A stretch of DNA of 38,942 nt. Origin: a virus. The notes under the pieces were generated by a model. The model saw nothing but the letters and a program-made list of their open reading frames with translations. It ran no database searches and was not told where the DNA came from. Positions 1 to 8,011 of the stretch are shown here, one piece after another. Position numbers and translations under genes: made by a program. The stretch's first letter is position 1; every line of letters begins with the position of its first letter. The stretch is from IMG/VR virus record IMGVR_UViG_3300032308_000091, positions 1 to 38,942 of that record; one strand, written 5' to 3'.

Positions 1-123
1 TCAACTCTATACGCAACAATGCTTATGGAAGAGCGCATGATGCTTATGGCGCGCGGTACAGCATCAGGTTACTCAGGCGCACTTGCTCAGGTAACTAGCG
101 TTGTAACTGCTTCTCCAGTTGCA
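1..123. repeat. Exact 123-bp terminal overlap, copy 1
   Basis: These 123 bases are identical to the last 123 bases of the window. The repeat lies inside the capsid open reading frame and keeps its phase. This is how a circular or circularly permuted genome looks when an assembler leaves an overlap at the ends. It is not good evidence for physical terminal repeats, which rarely sit in the middle of a capsid gene. Confidence 0.95.
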
Positions 124-1029
124 GCAACAGGTCAAACTGCACTTGCTTCAGGCACTTACTATGTAGCGGTTACTGCTGACGCAGGTATCTCAGTCAATGG
201 TTTTGGTGAGTCAATTGCTTCTGCAATTGGAACTGAGACTGTTGTTTCTGGCGATGTTCTTGAAATCACATTCCCAGCAGTTACAGGCGCACTTGGTTAC
301 AACATTTATGTTGGAACCACGACTGGTCTTGCTAACTTGAAGTATCAGGGAACAGTAAGAGGTGCTTTAAAGGCAGTTATCAATGGTGCAAGCGCAACTT
401 CACTATTGGCTAACAACTTTGCATTCTCAACAACTGGCGCTGCTGCTTCACGTGCAACTGCTGATACATCTGCGTATGCAACAGGCTACGACGGCATTTT
501 GCCAACAGTGCTTGGACCAAACTCAGGTTTCAACAACGCAATCAACAGCACATTCTCAACATCTAACCCAGGTGTTGAGTATCAGACTGTATTTGCTAAC
601 TTGTACCAGAACGTTAAGGCTGATCCAGACGTTGTTCTAATGAACGGCAATGATCGTAAGCAACTATCAGATGCGATCAAGTCTGGCTCAACTGCTAACT
701 ATCGTTTGACGATTGATAACCCAGGAACATCTGGAACCACTTACGGATCTATCGTGACTGGTCTCCAGAACGAAGTAACAGGTAAGTCAGTTGACATCAT
801 GGTTCACCCATGGCTCAACCCAGGCGTATCACCTGTTCTATCGTTCACACTTCCAATCCCAGACACAGAGGTATCTGACGTATGGGCGAACTTCTTGGTA
901 CAGGACTACATGGGTATCCAGTGGCCAGTAACTCAGTTCGCATACGAATTCTCAACATATTTCCGTGGCACATTCTTCTGTACTGCTCCAGCATGGAACG
1001 GCGCAGTATCAGGAATTGTGTCTGCATAA
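1..1029 (+). CDS. Major capsid protein, C-terminal part (gene continues from the other end)
   Basis: This is the 3' part of the major capsid gene; its 5' part is at 38181-38942. Codon phase is preserved across the circular junction: base 1 is a first codon position and the 123-base overlap reads the same in both places. The joined protein is about 555 aa, long for an HK97-fold capsid. Around joined residues 244-360 there is a Ser/Thr/Ala/Val-rich stretch with the segment ITFPAVTGALGYNIYVGTTT, which looks like a fibronectin-III/Ig-type beta-sandwich. Capsid-like sequence resumes after it (YDGILPTVLGP and LMNGNDRKQLSDAI). I infer that a decoration-type domain is inserted in the capsid subunit. 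The capsid role rests on position between the prohead protease and connector genes, plus length and composition. Starts at 19 or later would be internal and are not real. Confidence 0.88.
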   Translation, partial: STLYATMLMEERMMLMARGTASGYSGALAQVTSVVTASPVAATGQTALASGTYYVAVTADAGISVNGFGESIASAIGTETVVSGDVLEITFPAVTGALGYNIYVGTTTGLANLKYQGTVRGALKAVINGASATSLLANNFAFSTTGAAASRATADTSAYATGYDGILPTVLGPNSGFNNAINSTFSTSNPGVEYQTVFANLYQNVKADPDVVLMNGNDRKQLSDAIKSGSTANYRLTIDNPGTSGTTYGSIVTGLQNEVTGKSVDIMVHPWLNPGVSPVLSFTLPIPDTEVSDVWANFLVQDYMGIQWPVTQFAYEFSTYFRGTFFCTAPAWNGAVSGIVSA

Positions 1030-1124
1030 TGTGTTTGGAATGCGGTTGTCACGCACCTGATCAGACTCACGGACGTGATGATGTATCAGTAGCAGTGATT
1101 GTTACACCTAGTACACAGGCATAA
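1029..1124 (+). CDS. Small Cys/His-rich protein, 31 aa
   Basis: The ATG overlaps the capsid stop codon (TAATG), which suggests translational coupling. The 31-residue product begins MCLECGCHAPDQTHG: a CxxCxCH cluster that could bind one metal ion, followed by a Val/Thr-rich tail. There is no strong ribosome-binding site of its own. It is too small for a family assignment. The overlap and the cysteine cluster, which recurs in other microproteins of this genome, make it more likely real than chance. Confidence 0.5.
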   Translation: MCLECGCHAPDQTHGRDDVSVAVIVTPSTQA

Positions 1125-1129
1125 GAGAA

Positions 1130-1159
1130 GGGGGCAGTGTTCGCAAGGACACTGTCCCC
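1130..1159 (+). terminator. Hairpin downstream of the capsid gene
   Basis: GGGGGCAGTGT (1130-1140) pairs with ACACTGTCCCC (1149-1159) over 11 positions with one G-T wobble and an 8-nt loop. The sequence after it (TAATCAAATT) has no T-run, so it is not a textbook intrinsic terminator. It may reduce read-through, protect the capsid mRNA 3' end, or be a processing site. Confidence 0.55.
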
Positions 1160-1181
1160 TAATCAAATTGAGAGGGCAAAC

Positions 1182-1457
1182 ATGGCAAGATTGGTAGCAC
1201 CTGACAAGGGTGTTAAAGAAACAGAAGTGAACGGGCGTTTATACAAGCCTGATCGTGGCGGGATCTATAACGTAGACAGCGCCAGTGCAGCAAGAGCAAT
1301 GAAGGCTGAAGGATACTTTGAGGCAGCATTAAATCCATACACCTCAAACGACAACGCACGTGGATTTACTTGCGTAGAATGTGGTTTTGGATCTTGGTTC
1401 AGATTGTGTTCGCGTTGCGGTCACACAAACGGAGAACCGCAAAGAGACGGGGAGTAA
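1182..1457 (+). CDS. Small protein with C-terminal zinc ribbon
   Basis: The product is 91 aa from the ATG preceded by GAGAGGG. An upstream ATG at 1137 would run through the hairpin and lacks a ribosome-binding site, so I reject it. The N-terminal half (VNGRLYKPDRGGIYNVDSAS) resembles short proteins that often sit just after phage capsid genes. The C-terminus has CVECG...CSRCGH, a four-cysteine ribbon ending close to the stop. It lies between the capsid and the first connector gene, so a head-associated or assembly role is possible. No specific function can be given. Confidence 0.75.
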   Translation: MARLVAPDKGVKETEVNGRLYKPDRGGIYNVDSASAARAMKAEGYFEAALNPYTSNDNARGFTCVECGFGSWFRLCSRCGHTNGEPQRDGE

Positions 1458-1458
1458 A

Positions 1459-2346
1459 ATGACAACAGGTATTACCCCTGATACGTTCATTGAACAGTCA
1501 TATTTGACAGTTGCAGAATTCAAGAACGCGCCTACCTCACTGGACATCAATAATCTAGTTGTTGGCGGTAATCAGGCTGCTCAGGACGCAGAATTGGCAA
1601 ACGTCATTTTGCGAGCATCGTCATACATGGACGAATACCTCAATCAGAACCTTGTTGCATCAAGAATTACAGAAACCCAGCGCGTAAGAATAAACACACA
1701 AGGCTATCTTGCATTGCACCCAAACAATAACCCAGTCATTGCGCTGGAGTCATTTATGTACGGGGGCGATCCCAACAGTATGCAGACTTTGCCAGATCCT
1801 TCATTAGCCTACTTTGAGCCTCAACAAATTTTGATCCCATTGGGTCAGATGTCTACCACCTACTCCAGCGCTGGTCCACTGGGCTTTGGGGGCTGGACAC
1901 CGCGCCAACAATTATTTACCAAGTACACATACGTTGCGGGATACGTCAATACAACTATTGCTACGGCTACCGCAACTCAGACTTCACTCACAGTCAGAAG
2001 CGGTTTGGGTATTGTGGCTGGACAGACATTGAGGATCTTTGACGGATCTTTGACCGAGACAGTGACAGTTGCTTCAACTTACACTTACGGATCTACCACT
2101 GTTCCTTTGACCTCAGCGCTGGTTTCTACGCACGCAGCGGGTGTAGCCATAGGCGACCTACCTAATGCGATAAAACAGGCTGCAATCCTGGTTACAACCG
2201 CTTTCTTGCGCATTAGAGGTGACAAGTCAAACACAATGAGCATTACCTCTCGCGCTCAGGGTAGTGAGATCACAGGCGAAGCAAGGTACGGCAATGATCT
2301 ACGCCTAGCGCTGGACATGGTGAACCTTTACCGCAGGATACGATAA
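1459..2346 (+). CDS. Head-tail connector (adaptor) protein
   Basis: The 295-aa product starts at an ATG with GGGGAG upstream. The N-terminal half (YLTVAEFKNAPTSLDINNL, then AELANVILRASSYMDEYLNQ) has the helical pattern of gp6/gp15-type head-tail adaptors that bind the portal ring. The C-terminus (AIKQAAILVTTAFLRIRGD and ALDMVNLYRRIR) closes the same helical bundle. A beta-rich middle (about 190-240) makes it longer than the usual 100-200 aa. Its place right after the capsid and before a tail-terminator-like gene fits. It shares its stop with the next start (TAATG). Confidence 0.75.
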   Translation: MTTGITPDTFIEQSYLTVAEFKNAPTSLDINNLVVGGNQAAQDAELANVILRASSYMDEYLNQNLVASRITETQRVRINTQGYLALHPNNNPVIALESFMYGGDPNSMQTLPDPSLAYFEPQQILIPLGQMSTTYSSAGPLGFGGWTPRQQLFTKYTYVAGYVNTTIATATATQTSLTVRSGLGIVAGQTLRIFDGSLTETVTVASTYTYGSTTVPLTSALVSTHAAGVAIGDLPNAIKQAAILVTTAFLRIRGDKSNTMSITSRAQGSEITGEARYGNDLRLALDMVNLYRRIR

Positions 2347-2834
2347 TGGCAGGGCGCACAGGGGTACGCGCGACGCTGTACACATTCTTATCCACGCCAC
2401 CAATCGCCACACTCAATCAGATCTTCACCTCATTTCCCAAGCGCATTGATTTCAACGTCAATACCACCCCAGGGGTCAGTTCGCGCGCTGCTGCAATCAT
2501 CTTTATTGCTGGCGAAAGAGAGAGCCGCATTGCTATCGGTGGTGCAACCAACGGCATCAAGCGGATTGATTACACAGTCATTCTTCAGATCTACCAGCAC
2601 TCATTTGTTCGCAACGCTGAAGATGCAATGACGGACTTTGACACGTTGATTGACAACATCAAAACACGTCTGCGCTCAGATCACCGATTTGGGGACACAA
2701 ATGGAACATTGGTTTGGCAAGGCGCAGAACCAGCGATCACAACGCGTTACGGCGAACCCTCAACGGCTGAAGAAGGCATGACGGAAACGTATGCTGAGGT
2801 AGAATTTGAAGTCACGGAAATGATCAACGCATAG
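2346..2834 (+). CDS. Tail terminator / tail completion-like protein
   Basis: The product is 162 aa. The central pattern (IDYTVILQIYQHSFVRNAEDAMTDFDTLIDNIKTRLRSD) with a C-terminal beta hairpin (TETYAEVEFEVTEMI) fits the alpha/beta fold of tail terminators (lambda gpU, SPP1 gp17 type), which cap the tail tube and join it to the head. The gene overlaps the connector stop by one base and precedes the tail-tube gene, the usual place for this function. The fold assignment is by pattern and position only. Confidence 0.65.
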   Translation: MAGRTGVRATLYTFLSTPPIATLNQIFTSFPKRIDFNVNTTPGVSSRAAAIIFIAGERESRIAIGGATNGIKRIDYTVILQIYQHSFVRNAEDAMTDFDTLIDNIKTRLRSDHRFGDTNGTLVWQGAEPAITTRYGEPSTAEEGMTETYAEVEFEVTEMINA

Positions 2835-2843
2835 GGAGAACAA

Positions 2844-3032
2844 ATGAAGTACAAGTACAATGGAACAGACTCACGCGTGTTCCCTACCTTGGGGATCATC
2901 GTGAAGCCAGGTGAAGAATTTGAAGCACCTGATAACTTAGACGTGCCTAATGTTGTACCAGCAGGCGCACACAAAGCAAATCCAGTACCACCAGCAACGT
3001 CTGCCGCGTCAGACACAACATTAGGAGAGTGA
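2844..3032 (+). CDS. Small hypothetical protein before the tail-tube gene
   Basis: This 62-aa product follows an AGGGAGAA ribosome-binding site. The N-terminus (YNGTDSRVFPTLGIIVKPGEEFEAPDNL) resembles small single-domain beta proteins found in phage head-tail regions. The C-terminal third is Pro/Ala/Ser-rich and probably disordered. It ends 4 nt before the tail-tube start. I do not recognise a function; a minor virion or connector role is inferred from position. Confidence 0.65.
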   Translation: MKYKYNGTDSRVFPTLGIIVKPGEEFEAPDNLDVPNVVPAGAHKANPVPPATSAASDTTLGE

Positions 3033-3036
3033 ATAA

Positions 3037-4023
3037 ATGGCAGTACAAAATAGCGTACGCAGTTTTATAGGTATCGCAAAAGAGACAACAAAGGGCACAC
3101 CAGTTGCACCAACTGATTATCTATTGGTAATGGGCGATAGCGTCAAGCCAGCAGACGTGATTGATCCTTTATACGATAAGGGACTACGTGGGTCTTTGGT
3201 AGACAGTTACAACTACATTCCTGGTCGCACACGCTCAACCTTTGATTTCAGTTCAGCAGGGTTTCCTGACGGCATTGGTTACGCGCTAACAGGTATCTTG
3301 GGCGCTTGCGCAACAACAGGCGCTTCAGCACCTTACACGCACACAATCTCATTGAAGAACAGCCTCACAGCAGCAGCAGACGCTCAGCCACTCTCATACA
3401 CAATCACTGATTTCTATGCAGCAGCGGTTCGCGCCTATCCTGGTTTGCAATTCACTGATTTCTCATTGAAGTTCAATGCTGACGGGTTGTTGGAGTACGA
3501 CGCAAAGACAACTGGATTTGCTTCAGCCTCAGCGGCAACACCGACACCTACTTTTAGCACAGTGCTTCCAACTCCAGTTTGGCGCGGTACTGTTTCAATC
3601 GGCGGTTCAACAGTGAGCAACACAGTGTCAGGTAACATTGACATGAAGCGTCCAGTCACACCTGTCTACGGCATCTCAAACACGCAAGATCCTTACTCAG
3701 TGTTTGTGGGCGCAGTGGAGACAACAGGCAAATTTACTTTTGCTATGGAAGATAACACCGAACTTACACGTTTCCTCAACAACACTCAGCCAGCAATCAC
3801 GTTGAACTGGCAACTGGGAACAGGTGCAACATTGACTCAGATCCAAGCAACAATCACAAAGGGTGCTTACACAGCAGCAGTGGTTGAGCGTGGACAAGAT
3901 TACGTACAAGTCTCCATTGACCTCAACGCACAGGGTAATACCACTGACGCTGGAGCAAGCGGTGGATTTGGAAACATCAAGTGGGTACTTCAGAACGCGA
4001 AAGCATCAGGTACTTACATTTAA
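3037..4023 (+). CDS. Major tail (tube) protein
   Basis: The 328-aa product begins MAVQNSVRSFIGIAKETTKG, typical of siphovirus tail-tube subunits (short helix, then 'GT-P' loop and beta barrel). It is rich in Thr, Ala, Gly and Ser. It stacks into hexameric rings around the tape measure. It lies upstream of the chaperone pair and tape measure, as in most siphoviruses. Its start has AGGAGAG at good spacing, as expected for a highly expressed gene. A strong two-tier hairpin follows the stop. Confidence 0.85.
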   Translation: MAVQNSVRSFIGIAKETTKGTPVAPTDYLLVMGDSVKPADVIDPLYDKGLRGSLVDSYNYIPGRTRSTFDFSSAGFPDGIGYALTGILGACATTGASAPYTHTISLKNSLTAAADAQPLSYTITDFYAAAVRAYPGLQFTDFSLKFNADGLLEYDAKTTGFASASAATPTPTFSTVLPTPVWRGTVSIGGSTVSNTVSGNIDMKRPVTPVYGISNTQDPYSVFVGAVETTGKFTFAMEDNTELTRFLNNTQPAITLNWQLGTGATLTQIQATITKGAYTAAVVERGQDYVQVSIDLNAQGNTTDAGASGGFGNIKWVLQNAKASGTYI

Positions 4024-4032
4024 TAGATCCAA

Positions 4033-4089
4033 GCATTGGGGTGGTCAGGTTGATTGCGAGTGCCTTCCCGCGATCCCGCACCCCAATGC
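4033..4089 (+). other. Two-tier stem-loop between tail-tube and chaperone genes
   Basis: The lower stem is a perfect 11 bp: GCATTGGGGTG (4033-4043) with CACCCCAATGC (4079-4089). The upper stem is GATTGCG (4052-4058) with CGCGATC (4069-4075), 7 bp with one wobble and a 10-nt loop. No T-run follows. It fills most of the 113-nt gap, which otherwise holds only the ribosome-binding site of the next gene. It could lower downstream expression relative to the tail tube, protect the upstream mRNA, or act as a weak terminator. Confidence 0.6.
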
Positions 4090-4136
4090 CCTATCTAGTA
4101 TGATTTCAGGAAGGCAAACAAACATGGAGGCAGGAA

Positions 4137-4493
4137 ATGGCAAAAAAAGTAACATTACCTTCTGGCGCAACAGTCAACTTCAAAGATCCTAACGCACTGC
4201 GCGTTAAGGATCGCAAGCGCGTTATGCGCGTGACAGATGAGGCTGAGGGCGGGGATCTATCTAAGGCTATGGCGCTGACAGATGCGTTATTGGCAATGCT
4301 GATTGAGGACTGGTCATTTGATTTGCTGATCCCGTCAGTTAAGGTAGACACACTGGGCGAACTCACAATGGAAGATTACGACTTTCTTGTTGAAGAAACA
4401 AAGGAAGCGCAAAAGTCACTGTTCCCAAAGTTGGGTAAAACAGATGAGACTGAGGCAGACCCAAAAGCCCTTACCGACAACTTGAACGCTTAA
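4137..4493 (+). CDS. Tail assembly chaperone, short form (gpG-like)
   Basis: This 118-aa protein lies between tail tube and tape measure, the fixed place of tail assembly chaperones. It begins MAKKVTLPSGATVNFKDPNAL and has a helical middle (LTDALLAMLIEDWSFDLLIP) and an acidic C-terminus. These proteins coat the tape measure and recruit tail-tube subunits. The ribosome-binding site is GGAGGCAGGAA. Near the end lies a canonical slippery heptamer, and an open frame without a start codon continues downstream; this identifies the gene more firmly than sequence alone. Confidence 0.82.
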   Translation: MAKKVTLPSGATVNFKDPNALRVKDRKRVMRVTDEAEGGDLSKAMALTDALLAMLIEDWSFDLLIPSVKVDTLGELTMEDYDFLVEETKEAQKSLFPKLGKTDETEADPKALTDNLNA

Positions 4494-4687
4494 AGTGGAT
4501 TGTCAAGGGTGGACAAAGGCACGATGACTTTGTTTATCCTGATGAGCAGTGGTACTACTTTCAATTTGCGGATCGGTTTGGTTGGACACCAGATCAAGTA
4601 GATGAGTTACCTGCTGGTACGGCTGATTGGCTCATTTCAATCGCTGCAATAGTAGAGAGCGCAAAAGCAGAAAGGGCAAGTGAGTAA
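4137..4687 (+). CDS. Tail assembly chaperone, frameshifted long form (gpG-T-like)
   Basis: A -1 frameshift at CCCAAAA (4460-4466) fuses the first 110 codons of the short form to a frame that runs to TAA at 4685-4687, giving about 183 aa. The extension reads ...LERLKWIVKGGQRHDDFVYP...FGWTPDQVDELPAGTADWLISIAAIVESAKAE. The sequence WTPDQVDELP is typical of the T-type chaperone domain. The downstream frame has no start codon or ribosome-binding site of its own, so it is only reachable by frameshifting. It ends on TAATG, coupled to the next gene. Confidence 0.82.
4460..4466 (+). promoter_or_regulatory. Programmed -1 ribosomal frameshift site
   Basis: C CCA AAA read in the zero frame fits X_XXY_YYZ with X=C, Y=A. 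It lies 25 nt before the zero-frame stop. After slippage the next codon is AGC, and the -1 frame stays open for 73 codons. This is the conserved tail-chaperone frameshift of siphoviruses; the efficiency cannot be read from the sequence. Confidence 0.85.
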
Positions 4688-5121
4688 TGGGTGCAGTAGT
4701 CATACGCAATCTTGCTGACGTGCTTGCGGGCTTAGAGGTTCAAGAGGACAGATTAGAGAACGCTGCACAAACTGCAATTGCCACTGCGGGTTTTGCGATC
4801 CAGCGCCAAGCGCAAATCAACGCCAACACAGGCACTCACAAAAGAGGCACACCACGTATCTCAGGGAGTGGACCTGGACCAAACGTAGTCACAGGCGCTT
4901 TGCGCAGATCTATACGCACTGATGTTAAATACGGATTTGGCAACTACGTTGCGGTTGTTGGCGCAAGCACCGAGTACGCAAGGGCAGTTGAATTAGGCTC
5001 ACCAAAATGGAAGAGTGGAGTAAAATACCCTTACCTAACGCCTGCTGCTATTCAACTGATCATGAACGGATCATTGAATAGGATCTTCACAGCAGCATTT
5101 CTTAAAGCAGTGAAGGGATAG
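4687..5121 (+). CDS. HK97 gp10-like minor head-tail/tail component
   Basis: The 144-aa product has the pattern of the HK97 gp10 family. An N-terminal helix (LAGLEVQEDRLENAAQTAIATAGFAIQRQAQ) is followed by VTGALRRSIRTDV, a beta segment (YVAVVGASTEYARAVELG), YPYLTPA and a C-terminal helix. Family members usually sit at the head-tail interface, earlier in the gene order. Here the gene lies between chaperones and tape measure, a less common but known position. The start overlaps the chaperone stop. Confidence 0.7.
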   Translation: MGAVVIRNLADVLAGLEVQEDRLENAAQTAIATAGFAIQRQAQINANTGTHKRGTPRISGSGPGPNVVTGALRRSIRTDVKYGFGNYVAVVGASTEYARAVELGSPKWKSGVKYPYLTPAAIQLIMNGSLNRIFTAAFLKAVKG

Positions 5122-5122
5122 C

Positions 5123-8011
5123 ATGAGCAACGCAATCCCGCCAATTATGGTGCAAATCGCCGCAGACGTATCTCAACTGAAGGCTGGTTTGGCTCAGGCT
5201 CAATCAAGCATCAAGGGCATGGATAGCACTGTTGCTACCGCCAATACTGGTATGCAAAACATGATTAGTTCTGCAAAGAAAATGGCAGCAACAGTCGGTG
5301 TTGCGTTTGCTGCAACTCAGGTTGTTCAATTTGGTAAAGATGTAATCATGGCTGCTTCAAGCATGGCTGAGTCTGTATCAAAAGTTAATGTTGTGTTTGG
5401 AGAAAACGCAGCAAGCGTAATGGAGTTTGGCGAAAAGTCTGCCAGTGCGTTAGGTATCGGATCTCAAAAAGCGTTAGAGGCAGCAGGAACATACGGCAAT
5501 CTATTTCAAGCGCTGGGTGTGGGACGACCTGCCGCAACAGAGATGTCTACAAGCCTGGTTCAACTAGCAGCAGACCTTGCATCATTTAACAACACATCTA
5601 TTGACGACGCGTTAAACGCATTGCGCTCAGGTTTGTCGGGCGAGACTGAGCCATTGAAACGATTTGGCGTGGCACTCAATGAAGTGACCTTGAAGAACAA
5701 AGCAATGGCTATGGGCTTTGGTGAAATCAAGGGTGTCATGGATCCAGCGATCAAGGCACAAGTTACTTATGCGTTGGTTATGGAACAGACTTCACTGGCG
5801 CAAGGCGACTACGCGCGAACTGCTGACGGCACTGCAAACACAATGAAATCTTTGGCAGCAGAGTTTGAAAACGCCAAGGTGGCTATTGGCGAGATCCTTA
5901 TGCCAGCGTTCAAGGCAATCCTTGCAGTGTTGAAATTGCTTGTGCCAGTTATTACGGCAATCACAAAATACTTCAAGGACAATGCAGACGCAATCAAAAT
6001 GCTTGCAATACTTGTTGCCGCTGGAACCGCAGCATTTCTAGTGTACAAAGGCGTAATGATTGCCACAGGTATAGTGACAGCAGTTTATACATCAATTGTC
6101 AAGGCGCAAGCAGCAGGTTTTACCATTGCTCAGTTAGCAGCATTCAACCTCAAAGTTGCTATCTTCTTACTCAACAATGCGATGCGAGCCAACCCTATTG
6201 GCTTGATCGTTACTGCGCTTGCTTTGCTTGCAGCAGGCTTTGTTTACGCTTGGAAAAAGTCTGAGACGTTCAGAAGCATTGTCATTAAAGGCGTTCAGAT
6301 GATCTTGGACGGGTTCTCCAAACTGGTTTCAGGTATTGGTAAATTTGCTGGATTGATCTCCAAAGTTCCAGGCATGGGCTGGGCAAAAGGAATTGCTGAC
6401 GGGGCGCAAAGCGCAGCAGACAAGATCGCAATCACAAGCAAAAACCTTTCTGACCTCAAATCAAACTTCAAAGGCATGGGCAACGTATCCATGACCACTG
6501 GCAGTGCTGGCGTGACTGGCGGTGCAACCACTAGTGCTACAACCACCACTACGACAAATGCTGCTGATGCCAAAAAGAAGGCTGAAGAAATTAAAAAAAC
6601 CTTGAAAGATGTTGCAAAAGTCTACAAGGACATGAACAAAGTCATTGCAGACTCACAAGAGAAGGTTGCTGAGGCGACCAAGAGACGCGATGAAGCAACG
6701 GCTGAAGCAAACAAGCGATACAGCGAGTCAGTGGCAAAATCCAAAAAACAATACGACGAGTCTATTGAGTCAGCAGATAAGGCATTGCTTGAACGTACAG
6801 CAAAGGCGTACGAACGCAACAAAGAGCAGTTAGACAACGCCAACAAAGAGTACGCCAAGCGCACAAAAGATCTTGAACAAAAACTGCAAGATAGTCTGAC
6901 CGACCTACGTGCAAAGGCTGCTGACAAGGCTGCTGATCTAACCAAGAAGGCTGCTGACAAACAACAAGACATTATTCAAAAGTCAGTAGATCGTCTGCGC
7001 AGTGCGTTTGCGTCCAAAACTGGATTTAACATTGCTGAGGCGTTTGGCGGGGGCAAATCAACAGAAGCCTTATTGTCGGATCTCAAAGCAAAGTTGAACG
7101 CAGCAAAGAACCTTGCCGAAAACGCAGCATTTCTGCAAGCCAATGGTTTCTCACAGACTTTCATTGAGCAAGTGGTGTCTGCTGGTCCAGAGGTAGGTAA
7201 CTCACTTGCTGAGTCAATTCTTAACTCATCTCCAGAGTCCATTGCAGAATTAAAAGCAACCTTTAATGACATGGAGAACACGTCTAACTACGGGCTGGAC
7301 GCGTTAGCCAAGTCAATGAACACTGGCGCAAATCTAGCAACACAAGAATTGCGCGATGCGTACAACCAAGTGGCAATAGATCTTCAGACATCTATTGCTG
7401 AGATCAATGAAGATCTAACCAAGGCGCTGGCTGAGGCAAACTCAGATTACAGCGACGCAATGGCTGAGGCAAAAACTAACCGAGATGAAAGATTTGCTGA
7501 AGCAGCAAAAGATCTTAAAGATGCGTTGGCTGAAGCAGACAAAGATTACAAAGAGTCTGTGGCTGAGGCAAAAAAGACTCTTGCTGAGGCGTTGGCTGAT
7601 GCTTCAAAGACTCTCACCGAGACTCTTGCTGACGTGCAGAAAACTTACAATGAGGCGCTAGATCGCATTGCCAAAGACACCCAAGAGCGCATTGACGATC
7701 TGAAAGAAAAGTTAAAAGAGTTAGCAGCAACCCTGACCGAGTTAGGCGCAAAGCAGGCTGCAATCAACGCATTAAAAAATGCGCCTGTTTACACGCCTGT
7801 CTTGCCCGCACCAGCACCTTTCACGCCAAGCGTCAATACAAATACCATTGCAGGGATCAACGCTGCGTCAGGTTTCAACCTCACGCAAAACATCTCTTAC
7901 CCAACAGCCAGCGCAACCGAGATCTCAGCGCAGACCCTTGCCGCAATTAAATTTGGCACATCAGGCGGTTATACTCCAAGTTACAAAACAGTGGGATCAA
8001 GGGATAGATAA
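5123..8011 (+). CDS. Tape measure protein
   Basis: At 962 aa this is the longest gene. It sets tail length and is ejected with the DNA. The N-terminus (VSQLKAGLAQAQSSIKGMDSTVATANTGM) is the usual tape-measure start. The middle (about 270-380) has hydrophobic segments (AIKMLAILVAAGTAAFLVYKG; NPIGLIVTALALLAAGFVYA) that are probable membrane-insertion helices. The rest is long Ala/Lys/Glu coiled coil with degenerate 11- and 7-residue periodicity, for example around 765-880. At about 0.15 nm per residue the tail would be roughly 140 nm. No peptidase or lysozyme domain is evident. Confidence 0.93.
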   Translation: MSNAIPPIMVQIAADVSQLKAGLAQAQSSIKGMDSTVATANTGMQNMISSAKKMAATVGVAFAATQVVQFGKDVIMAASSMAESVSKVNVVFGENAASVMEFGEKSASALGIGSQKALEAAGTYGNLFQALGVGRPAATEMSTSLVQLAADLASFNNTSIDDALNALRSGLSGETEPLKRFGVALNEVTLKNKAMAMGFGEIKGVMDPAIKAQVTYALVMEQTSLAQGDYARTADGTANTMKSLAAEFENAKVAIGEILMPAFKAILAVLKLLVPVITAITKYFKDNADAIKMLAILVAAGTAAFLVYKGVMIATGIVTAVYTSIVKAQAAGFTIAQLAAFNLKVAIFLLNNAMRANPIGLIVTALALLAAGFVYAWKKSETFRSIVIKGVQMILDGFSKLVSGIGKFAGLISKVPGMGWAKGIADGAQSAADKIAITSKNLSDLKSNFKGMGNVSMTTGSAGVTGGATTSATTTTTTNAADAKKKAEEIKKTLKDVAKVYKDMNKVIADSQEKVAEATKRRDEATAEANKRYSESVAKSKKQYDESIESADKALLERTAKAYERNKEQLDNANKEYAKRTKDLEQKLQDSLTDLRAKAADKAADLTKKAADKQQDIIQKSVDRLRSAFASKTGFNIAEAFGGGKSTEALLSDLKAKLNAAKNLAENAAFLQANGFSQTFIEQVVSAGPEVGNSLAESILNSSPESIAELKATFNDMENTSNYGLDALAKSMNTGANLATQELRDAYNQVAIDLQTSIAEINEDLTKALAEANSDYSDAMAEAKTNRDERFAEAAKDLKDALAEADKDYKESVAEAKKTLAEALADASKTLTETLADVQKTYNEALDRIAKDTQERIDDLKEKLKELAATLTELGAKQAAINALKNAPVYTPVLPAPAPFTPSVNTNTIAGINAASGFNLTQNISYPTASATEISAQTLAAIKFGTSGGYTPSYKTVGSRDR

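Noticed and set aside
1-123. Physical direct terminal repeats of the virion DNA
   Set aside because: The repeat is inside the capsid reading frame and has the length of an assembler overlap; true terminal repeats usually lie near packaging genes.
882-1124. 80-codon plus-strand frame starting inside the capsid gene
   Set aside because: Only its last 31 codons, from the TAATG overlap, look like a gene; the upstream part is a shadow of the capsid frame.
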